A stretch of 64,000 bases of DNA from Russula earlei (GCA_025769875.1 JAGFNK010000022.1:124001-188000); one strand, 5' to 3'. Counted from the first letter of the stretch, positions 22,228 through 35,556 are shown. A program made the numbers and translations. Notes: generated by a model from the sequence alone, not told the origin.

Positions 22228-24046
22228 ATGGTCAATATCACTTACGATGCCTGTGAGTTGTTACCTTTCTCCCCGCTTTCTTCTGGCATGTGACTTTTGT
22301 CTTCAGCTGGCGACTTGAATTGGTACAACCCTGCTGCTGGCACCATCCAAGTTTACAACCTTGGTAACCTTGCATGGATCATCGTCGCCACAGCGCTCGT
22401 CTGGATAATGATTCCTGGCGTCGGCTTCTTCTACTCTGGTCTCCTGAGGCGTAAAAATGCGCTTTCGATGATCTGGCTTAGCGTGGTTGCGTTGGCCGTG
22501 GTCTCCTTCCAGGTACAGTACCCGTCACGCTGTCTTTTCTTGTGCCCTAGTCTCACAGTTCTCCTGTAGTGGTTCTTTTGGGGGTATGTATGCTAATCAC
22601 GCCTGCCTTTCGGTATTAGCTCAGAGTCATGTTTCTAGATTTTCGCTCGCATTTAGTGACACCGCGAACGCGTACATTGGGGACCTTCGTTAGTTACCAC
22701 CATCCCCCCCCCCCCCCCCCCTTTCGCTGAACGCTACTACCCCTGCAGGCTACTTTGGTCTTAAAAACGTCCTCCTACAGCCCTCTGTTGGAAGCTCAAC
22801 GGTCCCGTCCTTAATGTTCTGCGTCTACCAGCTCATGTTCGCCGCTATCACTCCCATGCTCGCCATCGGTGCCATTGCGGAACATGGTCGCCTCGGCCCT
22901 TCCATCGTTTTCATTTTCATCTGGTCGACAATTGTTTACGATCCCATCGCTTGTTGGACCTGGAATCCAAATGGCTGGTCGAACAAGCACGGAGGCCTCG
23001 ATTTCGCAGGTGGAACTCCTGTGCACATCTCTTCTGGCACTGCTGCCCTGGCAATCAGCATATTCCTTGGAAAGCGTCGTGGCTACGGCACTCCCCGTCT
23101 GGCTTACAAACCACACAACTCATCATATGTCGTTCTCGGCACCGTGTTTCTGTGGTTCGGCTGGTTCGGCTTCAACGGCGGGTCAGCGTTGGCCGCCAAC
23201 TTGCGTGCCATCCAGGCTTGCATCGTTACCAACTTGGCCGCAAGTGTTGGTGGCTTGACATGGATGTTGTTAGATTATCGTCTCGAACGCAAGTGGTCCG
23301 TTGTTGGTTTTTGCTCTGGCGCTGTCGCAGGCCTCGTTGCAATCACCCCAGGGTCTGGTTTTGTTGGTTCTCGTGAGTATTTCAAGCTATTTGATGCTCC
23401 TTCGTTAAATCAAAATGCTTCCAGCGGCCGCAGTTTGCTTCGGGGTACTAGGTGGGGCTGTCTGCAACTTTGCAACCCAGCTCAAGTTCCTCTTTCGTTA
23501 TGACGACGCTCTGGATATTTTTGCTGTTCATACTATCGGGGGGTTCGTTGGAAACGTATGCTTGCCTTTGTTCATTGACTCATTGCCCGTGCTGAGCCAC
23601 GGTCCGCCTGCCCTTAGGTGCTCACCGGAATCTTTGCTCAGAAATCTGTTGCCGGATTTGATGGTGTTACCGATATCAAGGGGGGTTGGCTTGACGGACA
23701 CTTTGTCCAGCTGGGATGGCAGCTTGCTGACTCCTGTGCTGGTTTTGGCTATTCATTCGTCATGACAACCATAATCCTCTGGGTCATGCACGTCATTCCA
23801 GGTCTCAGTCTGCGCTGTGACGAACGCTCGGAGGCAGAGATTGTAGGGATTGATGACTACGATATGGGTGAATTCGCGTATGATTACGTAGGCCTTGAGC
23901 AAGACCTCGGTGTCAAAGACGTTGAAGGAGGGTTGGAGCGGGAAAGAATCAATGCAACTAGCGGCGGTCGGGAGCCCAATCATGGTGTGGTGGATGTCGA
24001 CAGCAGTGCTGGCGCTAGCGAGATTGCAGAAAAGGGGGCGGTATGA
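22228..24046 (+). CDS. Ammonium transporter, Amt/MEP family
   Basis: Seven exons give 492 aa: 22228-22252, 22307-22512, 22570-22583, 22639-22688, 22749-23372, 23425-23555 and 23618-24046; phases close exactly. The protein has about eleven membrane helices, with GVGFFYSGLLRRKNALSM early, WFFWGFSLAFSD, the family signature DFAGGTPVHISSGTAAL (near 22999-23050) with the first pore His, and AVHTIGGFVGN (near 23526) with the second pore His. The hydrophilic tail after HVIPGLSLRCDE is acidic and about 75 residues long, as in fungal MEPs. It moves ammonium or ammonia across the plasma membrane for nitrogen scavenging. Exon 3 is only 14 nt. Intron 4 contains 18 consecutive C residues (22704-22721). 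Which of the Mep1/2/3-type paralogues this is cannot be told. Confidence 0.93.
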
Positions 24047-24240
24047 CGGGCCCTATCATGTCAATAGATTTCTGTACTCTCTAGACGAGATTGATCTATT
24101 TGCAGTGTTTGCTTATAGATCCATACGTCCTTGTTATAGCATTTCCTCACTCGTGACAAAAAGCACATGACCCCCTTACTCATCCGAGTTGTCGCGGCAC
24201 CGCGGTGACCAGTGCCTTTCGTCATTACATTCTTCCTGTC

Positions 24241-27200
24241 ATGGGCAACACCCAGTCCGGGTACACCCTCACGCGAACTGCTGCTACCTTAGACTCGTTT
24301 ATCAGTGAGCTTGGTCCTGAGACCGTCTACGAGAAGAGGTATGCACACCGTGTATTGACATCGTGATCGGGAATGACACTCTTTGATATATATCGAAGTA
24401 TTGGATCTTCGCGCTTTCTAAAGACTGTTCGTTGTCGGCATCGAAATGGCCCCGTAGTTGTAAAAATCTACATCAAACCTGATTTAGGGCTTAGCTTAAG
24501 CAGGTACCAGAGGAGATTGAAAAGTATGTGTCTTGCTGTCTCTTCTGCTTGAATTGACTCAACGGACCGGGTAGCGGAACGAGAGGCCTTACTCGACATT
24601 CCCAATGTCTATAGCTACCAGATCTTTATTGATTCCGACAAGGCTGGCTATCTTATTCGCCAGTGGGTCGCCAGTAATCTTTATGATCGCATAAGGTGAG
24701 GGGTGCCGTATATATGGGCGTTTGGTTCCAACTCCCCGTTCCACAGTACTCGCCCGTTTCTAAGCCCGATCGAGAAGAAATGGATAGCGTTCCAATTGCT
24801 TAATGCTCTGCGAGATGCTCGCTCCCACAAAGTGGCTCATGGTGACGTTAAGTCAGAGAACATACTCGTAACATCCTGGAATTGGGTCTACCTTACCGAT
24901 TTCGCGTCGTACAAGCCTACATACCTTCCGCTGGACGATCCATCCGATTTTGCGTTCTACTTCGATACTTCTGGTCGACGTTCGTGTTACGTTGCCCCCG
25001 AACGATTTTTCGCATCGGGTGCCCGCCCAGATAACGCATCGACCGTTGGGATCCCTGATCAACAGAAGAACAATATTCGTGTAACGGAGGCGATGGACGT
25101 CTTCAGTACTGGATGCGTCATTGCAGAGCTCTTCAGGGAAGGTGCACCCTTATTTACGCTCAGTCAGCTCTTCAAGTATAGGGATGGAGAGCTGAACCCC
25201 GACGGCCTTCTTACTTCAATTGAGGATGTTGGTGTCCGCGTAAGTCTTACACCAGGCGACGGGGTGATCTGTGGCCCTAATTCAATCTCCTCCCAGAATC
25301 TCATCAAAGAGATGATTGCCCTCAATCCCTCGGAAAGGCCTACATTTGATGCGCTACTGCACAACGTCCGTGGTATGGTCTTTCCAGAGGTTTTCTACTC
25401 TTTTCTGCATGGCTATGTATGGTCGATCAATGAAACACCTATATCAGCCCCTTTTGAGACACTTTCCACTACACTCTCCACAACTGGTGCCCTACCAGAG
25501 ATCTTGACGCCGACGACTTCAGCTGCTTCGACTTCAGCGTCCATAGCGAAGGGCGACTCTATCACACCTCTGCATGCTGCGGATACAAAAGTGCCGGAAG
25601 CTGCGGTGCCCAGGGATGCGGATCAAAAAATGGAGAAACTTTGGGCCGACTACGAAAGTGTGGAGCCTTACCTTCTTGAAGATGCAGGCGAAAGGACAAT
25701 GGCAGATGTTCGGGTCGACTACGCGTCTGCAGAAACACAAGGCAAGCCATTCCAGGTCTGTCTTTTTTGGATGATCTGGCGTGTTTTTGAGCATTAGACA
25801 TCTTATGTAGGATATCCTTCCCGTAGAATTATACATCCTAAATCGGGATTCGAAGCTTTTGCGTTCCACGACGGCAAGATCCCGCGCGTCGACCGAAGGT
25901 ATTTTATCTGATACCCTGCCTCTGATATTTGTGACCCGTACCTAGATGGACCTGCCCTTATCATCCTTGCTTTGGTTTGCGCCAATGTCAGGAATTGTTT
26001 TCAACCCTCGAACAGGTTGCGAGCGCTGGACGTCTTCCTTGCTCTATCCGTCCACCTTACGGACGAGACCAAGCTCGACCGATTGATACCGTACATTGTC
26101 GACCTTCTGCGTGACGATGCTGCAGTGGTTCGTGCAGCCGCTCTCAGGACACTCTTGCAAGTGGTCAGTGCTCGCCTATAGACATGTACCAATTAATTAA
26201 GCATTACAAAGCTGTCGCTCGTGAACGTCATAACCCCCGCTAATGCATCAATTTTCCCTGAATATATAATCCCCAACATCCATCCATTGGTTAACGACCC
26301 CGAGGTGTCCGTGCGTTCCTTATATGCGCAGTGCATCGTACATCTTGCAGATACGGCAGGACGATATCTGGAGATGGGCCAGGCTCTCAAAGCCCATGGA
26401 ACGTTCAAGGTCGCTTCAGACGCTGTCGAATATGATGAAGCCCAGTTTGAAGTAAGTCGACCTATCCTCGAATTTCTAACTTATCGCTCTGCTGTTATCA
26501 GGTGCCATACGATATAGCTCTGCAAGACTTGCAGAACGCGATCCAGGAGCACCTCATCACGCTACTTGTTGACCCTTCTAGTGTCGTGAAACGTGCCGTG
26601 CTGCATGATGTCTCGTCTCTGTGCATTTTCTTGGGGCGACAGCGCACAAACGATATCCTACTGAGTCACATGATTACATATCTGAACGACAGGGACTGGC
26701 TCATCCGCTTTGCTTTCTTCAACGCTATAGCGGACGTGGCGGCATGTGCGGGCGGGAGGAGTCTGGAAGAATATATATTGCCGTTAATGATCCAGGCATT
26801 GTCAGGTCAGCAGCGTGCTTTTTTTTTTTTCCATCTTCTACATACAGCTAAGCTCAGCTTCAGACGTCGAAGAAAGTGTAGTTGCTCGCGTCTTAGCCGC
26901 ACTGACCAGCCTATGTGAACTGGGTCTTTTCCAGAAGATGCGGATCTGGGAACTCATGAGTGCGAATCTGGGGTTTCTCTACCATCCTAATACTTGGATA
27001 CGGCAAGGTACTTCTCGATCTGGTTCGTCTTGTCGGGTTAACGCTGCGTCGCAACAGGTGCAACGGCGTTTATTGCTTCCGCTGCAAAGAACCTTCCTTC
27101 AAGCGATGTTTGGGGTATCCTTTACCCTTCTCTTAAACATTTTCTTAGATCCGATGTGCGCGACGTTGACGAGTATAGCCTTTTGACCTCACTGAAACCA

Positions 27201-30083
27201 CCTGTGTGTTATTCTGTATTCTGTGTATCGCATCTATACTCATACATGACTACAGCTGAATAGGCAAGTATTTGACGCTGCTTTGCAATGGGCGATGAAG
27301 GCGGATAAAACATACTTCTGGAGGGGCCACAAAAAGCCAACAAAGCTTGAATCGCCGCATGACAGTGTCGCTGCAATTAGGAGAGTAGCATCAACGCGTA
27401 TGAAGACTGATGAGTGCGTCTGGCCAACGTTTGATAATTGGACATAATCCAAGCCCTATTCAAGGGACGAGAGTCACCTAGCCAAGCTGCGTCAGCTCGG
27501 TATGACGTCAACAGAGGAGGCGAAGCTTGTTGCCATGCGTGATTATATCATGAAACTTGCCAATGCTATCTCAAGGTCTGGTCATGTCTCGCGCTGCGTT
27601 ATGAATAACCTGACATGTCGCAGTTATTCCCTACGCCAAAAGGTCGATGAGGATTCTGACATTTTGAAGACAACGGCTCACGTTGAGCTACAAAAACTAA
27701 AAGTTGTCCCGCAAACCGTTTTCCTGAAGACCCGTACAACCGATTTGGCCTCCCGCATTCCCCGGTCACTGCCAACCCCCCGACATACCACACTTGAACA
27801 TCCCCGATCACCTCGCACCGATGCATCTCGGCCATCACGACCATCCAGCCACGACTACGTCTTCAGTACGCCGTTCGAGGATCTACGCCGGAGGTTAACC
27901 ACAATTAATAGCTCCGGAGTTTCTCTCCACTCTTCTCTCCCCCACCGCCCGTCCTCTATGTCTGTTTCAAGTCCCTCGCAACCTACAGACCCCACCTTGG
28001 ATGACCTACCCGAAGTGTCAGACAGACCTGGAAGTCCTACGGACTCTGTACTTTCTCGCCTGAATCCGCCTTTGAGCCGTGCAATGCAACGCCTCCATGT
28101 CGGTATTGGCGATGGCCAGAAGGCAGCACCGGCTATTGGCTCATCGAAAACTAATGCGATTGGTCACCTGGAAGCCACTTCAACAATGTTGCATGAAAGA
28201 TCACCCGAGCACTCTGGGAGAACCTCCCCGGTTTCTGCTGTTGGAACGATCTTGGGCCAAAACTGGCGCCAGCCCACATCATTGACGCCCATTTCTACAT
28301 ACGGTAGGCGCATCACACACCAATACATTACTGTATGCATTGAATGACTAAATGGTGGTCCAGATGGTCATGAAGCTGGCGTCAATTTCCTCCTGGAACA
28401 CCTGTATCTGGACAGCAATCGGGAATATCAGCATGACTTTGGGCCTCGAGTTCATGAGGGCCCCGTCCGGCGGCGCAATACAGTTCGTCAGAGCTTCACG
28501 CCTCGAGATGGTACCACTAGGAGGCCTGAGGCCACGCTCGTAGCCCAGTTAAGCTCTCACACTGATGCAGTTACCGGCTTTGCGGTGTCACCAGATCACA
28601 TATTTTTTGTGTCTTCCTCGGACGATAAGACTGTGAAGGTTTGGGATACTGCACGACTGGAACGCAACGTTACAAGTAAACCACGCTTTTCTTACGCACA
28701 GCACCACGGAAAAGTCAAAGCTGTCTGTATGCTAGAAGGCGTGCATTGTTTTGCTAGCGCCGCCGATGATGGGAGTCTCCATGTCGTTCGCGTGCACGTC
28801 AGCCAGAGTGGTGCCCTTCCACGGTATACTAAGTTACATACAATTCGCGAGCATCAGATGTCTCGGCCTGGAGGATACATCACTTGTATGATTCATTATG
28901 ACTCAGGTATGCCCCTCATCCCTCTCACCCTTCCGGGCCTGCTCACTGTTCAATTTGCAGAATCGGCATCTAATCTTGTGTACGCGACAACACACTCAAC
29001 GATATGTCTTCTAGATTTACGTACTATGCGGGTCCTTCTCAATATGGAACAGCCGAGTCATCGTGGACCCATAACGGCCATTTGCCTGGATAGAAGACAC
29101 GCCTGGGCAGTTACCGGAACGGCCTCTGGCGTTTTAACTTTATGGGACATACGTTTTGGTCTGATCATTAAGACCTGGAAAGCCGTCTCCGCCGTGACGA
29201 GCGGGTCATGTCGCATTCACCAATGTGTTGTCCATCCATGCCGCGGCAAAGGCCGGTGGATTATCGTGGCAGTGGAGACTTCACAATCGACTTCTCAGAA
29301 TGACCCTTCCATCCTTTTGGAGGTCTGGGACGTTGAAACAACGAGGCTCGTGGAGACGTACGGCACAAGGACAACTTCCAAGGCCTCGGCTAATCTAGAA
29401 GAGCCTCAAGACCGTTCTGGTGGTGCAACTGAACCAACCGCGGCTGCGGCTATTGCCACACTTGTTCGCACGAGACAACATGGAGTGGGAACTCAAAGGA
29501 CTCGCTTTTCATCCACGGAGCCACAGACGCGAGAAGCTGTAGCCAACGGACCATATCTGGACATCCACGGCCTTGTTGTGGGACACGAGTTTGGTGGTCA
29601 TTCAACCATTCATCGCTCCGCAGGATCTTCTCTGAACTCGGAAGGATATTCCACTGGGGGCCGAGGATTTATGGTGAGCGGTTCCGAAGATCGCAAACTG
29701 AGACTCTGGGATCTAGGCAAGCTGGAACGGACGACTATCCTGAGCGGAGGAGAGTTAGAGAACGAGAAGCCGAGTTATAGGTAACTTCGCCTGCAGTATG
29801 CTTTGGTGGAACTGATGTCCACCGAAATAGCTCCATTTCATCCTCGACTGGTTCAACTACGAGCCACGTTGAGACGTGGATGACCTCAGCACAATCAAGC
29901 AGTCAGCAGAACCGCCCTCCGCAACGGATGACGTTGTTGACTAATAGTCAGCAAAACTTACTTCGGCCACACCAGGACACGATTACAGCGTTGGCTTGCA
30001 TTGACTCTCCATTTCGATGCGGAATAGTTAGTGGAGATCGTGCGGGGGGAATGAAGGTGTGGCGCGTTGATGGCACAGATTAA
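24241..30083 (+). CDS. VPS15: VPS15-like protein kinase/scaffold of the class III PI3-kinase complex
   Basis: MGNTQSGYT at 24241 has the Gly2 context for N-myristoylation, a hallmark of Vps15. The kinase domain follows with the catalytic loop HGDVKSEN (24838-24861), DFA in place of DFG (near 24900) and YVAPERF. A linker and HEAT repeats cover about 26000-27150 (LRALDVFLALSVHLTDE, VRAAALRTLLQV, DRDWLIRFAFFNAIADVA). A Ser/Pro-rich linker follows, then C-terminal WD40 repeats from 28560 (SSSDDKTVKVWDTARL, SGSEDRKLRLWDLGKL) ending in GDRAGGMKVWRVDGTD. Roughly sixteen introns of about 50 bp; exon 1 is 24241-24338 and the last intron 29781-29830. No disabling change is seen. Vps15 anchors Vps34 and Atg6/Vps30 on endosomal and autophagic membranes. 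Confidence 0.93.
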
Positions 30084-30186
30084 GTTGAAGTCCATTGCAC
30101 GTGACTTGGCAAACTACATTACCATTACCATTTTTGTAAATTCATTTTGGGCACAACCATCAAACTGTATCTCAGTCAACTCATAA

Positions 30187-30740
30187 GGCCCCTTTTACCA
30201 AGCGAGAATTCTTGAATCTTGAACTTGAACTTGGATTTTGGGATTTTCTGGGAGTGACAGGAGTGACAGGAGTGATGTAAGTGATATGATGTATATAATA
30301 AATTAAGATGCATTTTTTTTTGTTGTCATTTGCATATTCACATATTTGGGGTTACACATGATGTGTCAGTGTCAAACTTGGAGCTGAGCAGTCCAACTCC
30401 AGCTCAACATCTGGGTGCTTGCAGCCCCATTTTCACCAGAGCTGCACATACAAAATTTGCACAAAGATGTGCACCCACACATTGGTGACACATATTCTGC
30501 CTTAATGGCATGCTTGCAATACCCCACTTGGAAGGAGTGGAAGGAAGGGTTAGAAAAAATATTTTACATATCACATGTAAACCCAGCAAATCACACCGGA
30601 AAATAACTCATATTTGAAATGGACTCATATTAGTTTATTATGTCACTTACATCACACCTGTCATTCCTGTCACTCCCGGAAAATCCCGAAATCCAAGTTC
30701 AAGTTCAAGATTCAAGAATTCTCAGTTGGTAAAAGGGGCC
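30187..30740. mobile_element. PIF/Harbinger-type MITE, 554 bp, TSD TAA
   Basis: Ends GGCCCCTTTTACCAA (30187) and TTGGTAAAAGGGGCC (to 30740) are perfect over 15 bp, and similarity extends inward over about 110 bp (TTCTTGAATCTTGAACTTG and inverse). TAA flanks both sides (30184-30186 and 30741-30743). The subterminal sequence is related to that of the full Harbinger element at 41710-48034, which also uses TAA. The interior has no transposase. It lies 104 bp after the VPS15 stop codon. Confidence 0.88.
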
Positions 30741-30914
30741 TAAGCTTATGCAAAATTTGGAATTTGAGGTTCACTAGCATGACAGGAATTGAGTGTTGGA
30801 ATTTTGCATCCTCCAAGCTAAGTACTTAACTATAAGGAATAAATGTTTAGATAGCAGGAGAAGAGGTTCAGCCCTATCTAGGTGTGAGGGAATGGAAAAT
30901 GCATTTACACATGC

Positions 30915-32455
30915 TGTTATGAACCATGCCTTACCCCCTTAGTGCCTTACCACCATGACATCATATGACAACTACCTTTATCCTTGATGGAACAACCAAG
31001 TTGTTATACTCACACCCAGGCCAGATACAGGCACTCTCCAGTACCCAGTTACCAACTCCTTTGCAGAGGGACACACAACAAAGCTGACACAATCAAGAGC
31101 ATGTCAGGATATAGCATCAGGAGGCTTCAGGCCACTTTACCCCACCAGGGCAGTCATACCCACCACTGCACAGCAGCATCACTATCCAAGTCCCAGTCAC
31201 AGGGAACACACAAGTCATGAGCATCTCAGTCACAGAGCATGCTCAGGTCATAGGACCAAACATGTCCATGGTCACAAGACTTTGTCAATTGGTCAACAGA
31301 GGTGTCCATTTACTGGTAAATAGACTTAGGTTCAAACTCCACTCCACACATGAGTAGGAGGTTGTTTGCTGAATGCACCCATAGGAGGACAGTAGACCTG
31401 TCCTCAAGTATTAGTCAGATGGTCTGTGTGCCATCATCTGTTATGTATATAAACCCACCAATTGTAACGGCGTCGCGGCCGTAGGAGCGTTAGCTCAAGG
31501 TTCAGTGGGGCCAAGTCCCTGTGACTTGGTTCAAGGGTTCAGTGGGGCCGGCTCAAGGAGACCGGTTCAATGGTTTAGCGTCTCAAGGCTGAGTCAGACA
31601 ATGACTCAGTCTACAGACAGAGTTGATCTTCTGGTTTCACAGAAGAGGAAGACGATGAGAGAGAGGCAGAGGAGGAAGAGGAACACTAGGGTTCCTTGAG
31701 GTGTGCTCAGGTCAAGCAAGGTGTAGGCCAGCACAAGCAAGTTTGTGATTGAGAGAGTGTACAAGGCAAGGGATGCGACAGGAAACGGGACAAAGCTAAG
31801 CTTGGGGCATTCCCCAGCTTTTACAGGCGCTTAAATACTGTATGTAGCGAGGCTGTACAGTACTATAAGCAGAACAATAAGTGAAAAGGCAGATCAATAG
31901 CAAAAGTAGCTCAACAATAGATGAAACATAATAAGTGAAACACAATAGATGAAACACAATAAGGGATCACCATCAAGGGATAAAATGGTAACCACGGAAA
32001 CGGAGATAATAAAAGGGACAATGATGGGAAGGGATTATGGACGAACCGACAAAGGGGTAAGTCATAACACCAATTGTCAATCACAGTCCTTAAACTGTCC
32101 ATTTGTGATTCTCCCCCTGTACTCCATTGCAACTGCAGCTGTACCACTGTTCCCTCCATTCTCCTTCAGGAATGTGGAGTTTAAAGACTTCCCCCACTTC
32201 CCTGCATACTCCTTCATGGCTGCACTTTACAGATCCTCTGCCCAACCCCTTGTACTCTGGTGTGACTGCAAGGTTAAGCAAACCCTGGCCTTCCCCTCAC
32301 TCCTCCAGGTCCCTGTCCCCATTCCACTTTGGCTCATCCTCTACACCAAGCTTTTGCTTATTGGGTTCATTGCTCTCAACATCCAGCACATCTACCTTGC
32401 CTACACCAACTCCCCCTGTAGGCTGTAGTATTGGTCAAGCAGTGAGTACTCAACA
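30915..32455 (+). mobile_element. Solo LTR (family D) with a second solo LTR nested inside
   Basis: TGTTATGAACC at 30915 and ACTCAACA ending at 32455 are flanked by CATGC on both sides (30910-30914 and 32456-32460). Without the nested element and its duplication the LTR is about 929 bp. The TATA-like TATGTATATAAACC lies at 31442-31455 just before the nested insertion. No internal retrotransposon sequence is present, so it arose by LTR-LTR recombination. Coding-looking frames near 31949-32486 are LTR sequence. Confidence 0.85.
31463..32069 (+). mobile_element. Solo LTR (family E), 607 bp, TSD CCAAT
   Basis: TGTAACGG...GTCATAACA, flanked by CCAAT at 31458-31462 and 32070-32074. It is inserted in the family D LTR a few bases downstream of the TATA box. 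A second family E copy with different flanks is at 36362-36953; they share the AGACAGAGTTGATCTTCT and AAGCTTGGGGCATTCCCCAG blocks. Confidence 0.9.
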
Positions 32456-32467
32456 CATGCCCCCTAT

Positions 32468-32800
32468 TGTCAAGACTCACTGTTGAACTATCCAGTTCAA
32501 GAGCCAGAGGAAAGACTAGAGACAAGTTGAAAGGCTTCTAGGATGGTGTTAGAGGAGAATGGTCCAGACAAGTAACAGATACCAGAGAGGCACTGTTACT
32601 GGTAGCAAGAGGCAGAGATGGAGAGACGCCAGTGGGGCAGGAAAGGGCAGTCATCAAGGAGTACCCTAATGAAAGAGAGTGCTGCAAATCAAATGGACTG
32701 TCTGAGGACTGTCTGCTACTGTATTGAGCACTTATATACTACAAAGGGACTACTGAATAGAGAACAAAAGGATAACCTTGACACCAAGCTGGTGGATTTT
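32468..32800 (-). repeat. Fragment of family B LTR
   Basis: TGTCAAGACTCACTGTTGAAC at 32468 is the inverse of the terminal region of the LTRs at 59192-60150 and 62545-63509. Similarity continues through the region encoding the TATA box (revcomp of CTTATATACTACAA near 32732) and breaks near 32800, where sequence switches to a block also found near 58870. Confidence 0.7.
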
Positions 32801-33196
32801 GCTCCACCAAAGGCAAAGACATGTGAAGCGCCTTTGCGGTGCAATGCACTACACCTTGGGACCCAAAAGGGCCTAGAATAGATTTTTTGGAACCCTCCCC
32901 CTTCATGGGGGAAAGTTGTTCTGAATGACTCATTTACCTTCATCTTACATCCATCTCATCTGTTTCTGATCATGTGTGCTAAAAGTTAAAAAGCCAAAAA
33001 AGAAGTTTTACTTAAATGTCTCAGATATGGGCCCAAGCTTAAGGACACTGTGGAGCTCACCATGAGTGCAAGCTCATTGCTGTGGCTAAAGGCCACAAAG
33101 GCAATATTGGCTTACTTGACTCAAGAAAGTTTTATACTACATAGCAAAATTTTACAACTAGTACTTAAAAGTATCATAGGTGTGAAGATGTACTTA

Positions 33197-35556
33197 TTGC
33201 CGTTTTCAGCACACTTGGCGGAGCTTGAATTCCACCCAAATCGGCGCAGAAACCCCCTCAAACATGCGGGATGAATATCTCCCTCAAAACAGCTTCATTT
33301 CATATGAAATTTATTGTCCCTGAATCGCCTGAATGAGGGCTAGGCAGCCCCATTGTTTTCATGAGATTTGAGTGAGAATTGGTGGAGCTGGACTCAAGCC
33401 ACCTCCACATGTGTATTAGATGAATTACAACTCAAAATCATGGTCTATATCTATTATTTTTCCCTCATGTTGTACCCATGGGCTGTCTTGAGGCAGCCCC
33501 ATAGTGTTTTTGACTCAAGTGTTGTGGTGTGCAACGTTGTTTCCAGTGCAATTGGAGTCGTGGCCAGCCACTCATCACCCCTCTCGCCTCTCGATCTGAC
33601 CATCCTTCTTGTTTTTCACAGACAGAGAGGAGTGGGTTGCAAAGAGGGGTCCTATTCTGAACTCTTTCTACTACAGAGTAGCTAGGGTGTTTTTATATAC
33701 AGGAGAGAGGTACTAGAGATGAAAGGCATGAAAGTGAATCAAGACTGGTTGAGACGGTCGAGGCGGTCGTGAAAGGCTTGAGACGCGAACATGTCTAGTG
33801 TGCCGAGGCATGCATGCATGCGTGGTCGGTGGCAAGGGCTGGGCGATGCGATCGAGGTCTTGATGTCGCACGCGAGATGGCTTGTGGTGTGCGGTCAGTG
33901 GACTGCCTGGAACGAGAGGGAGGTGGCAAGGGATGAAAGGGAGCTGAGGTGTCAGTGTCATGTCATGTCATGTCGCGTTTTTGCATGTGATTTCAAGGCC
34001 AGCCATAATCTTCCTTACACCTCCCGGGGGCTTGAAACTTTGACCGTCCTCAGTCAAGCATCTGAATGCGAGTGTTTTGAGCCTTTTGCATCTGAATTGA
34101 GGTGGCAGTCGCAGCTGCTTGTGCTGTGGAAGACGCGAAGGCGGCGATTGGCAATGGCGATGACGGAAGAGGCAAGGGCGATGGGAAACGGAGGCGATGG
34201 AGACGAGGGCGGCAGTGATGAGATGGCGGCTGCGTGGTGGTGGTGTTGTCTTGTGGTGGTGGCAGCATGGTCATCTCCATTGCAGGTGGTGGCAGCAGGC
34301 GTGGACGAGGAGCGAAGGCATAGGCGGTGAGCGTGAGTTCATAGATAGAGACGTAGGTGGTGAGGACTCGAGAAAGAGGATGTGTGGGGCAGCTTGCGTG
34401 GGGGTGGGATCTGTCGTCTTGCGGTGGCAGTGGTGGGGTCATCTCCACTGCAGGTGTCGGCAGCAGATGTGGGCGAGAGCATGCAAATGGATGGGGAGGC
34501 GATGTGGGAGGCAGCGTGCAGTGTGCTGTTGGCATCGGCAACTGCTTCGCTTGCGGCGGCGGCGTGGCGGCGGCTTCTGCTCCTGTTGTGGCGTGTTGTG
34601 GCTAAGTTTGTGGCCGAGGCATTCTTGGTCTTCTGGGGTGGTGCTGGTGTTGTGCAAAACTACTAAAGCGGTGGCTGAGACTGAGAAGACTGAGGCTGAG
34701 ACTGAGAAGGTGGCGGCGGACTGAGCTGGTGCGACGGTGGAGGCGGATGGGGTGGAGGCAACAACTGAGGGCGATGCATGGGGTGACGGTGGCTGTGGCT
34801 GACAAGGGCGTGGCGGCGGTGGCTTGTGAGATGGTGGTGGAGATGGCGGCGTGTGGTGCTAAGACGTCGGTGGCTGAGGCTGAGGTTACAGTGGCGGCTG
34901 ACGAGACTAAGGCGGCTGGCAAGGCTAAGAGCACGGTGGTGGCAGTTGACTGATCTGAAGCTGGGGCGACGGAGACAGCTGGCAAAACTAGGGGCGCAGT
35001 GGCAGTGGCTGAGACTGAGAAGGCTGAGGCTGAGGGCAGTGTGACTGGCCCGGCTGCGACTGTGGGTGTGGAGGGCCAAATGCGAGTTGGAAGGGAGCGG
35101 TGCAACTGATGCGTCTGAGACAGTGGGTGTGGTGGGAATGAGGGCAAAGGATGGTCAGAATGGAGAGGTGAGAGGTGATGAGTGGCTGGTCGTCACTCCG
35201 ATCACACTGAAAACAATGTTGCACACCACAACACTTGAGTCAAAAACACTATGGGGCTGCCTCAAGACAGCCCATGGGTACAACATGAGGGAAAAATAAT
35301 AGATATAGACCATGATTTTGAGTTGTAATTCATCTAATACACATGTGGAGGTAGCTTGAGTCCAGCTCCACCAATTCTCACTCAAATCTCATGAAAACAA
35401 TGGGGCTGCCTAGCCCTCATTCAGGCGATCCAGGGATGATAAATTTCACATGAATTGAAGCTGTTTTGAGGGAGATATTCATCCCACATGTTTGAGGGGG
35501 TTTCTGCGCCGATTTGGGTGGAATTCAAGCTCCGCCAAGTGCACTGAAAACGGCAA
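33197..35556. mobile_element. Long-TIR element, copy 1 (2.36 kb), TA-flanked
   Basis: Ends TTGCCGTTTTCAGC (33197) and its inverse (to 35556) with TA on both sides (33195-33196 and 35557-35558). The inverted repeats are about 400 bp long: the frame starting MSENWWSWTQATSTCV appears in mirror image at 33368 (plus) and 35385 (minus). Between them is GC-rich DNA built of GCTGAGACTGAGAAG-like units giving Thr/Glu/Ala-rich frames on plus and Ser/Val/Ala-rich frames on minus. No transposase is recognised. TA duplication fits Tc1/mariner-type integration; other TA-targeting families remain possible. A close copy is at 44957-47899. Confidence 0.8.
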
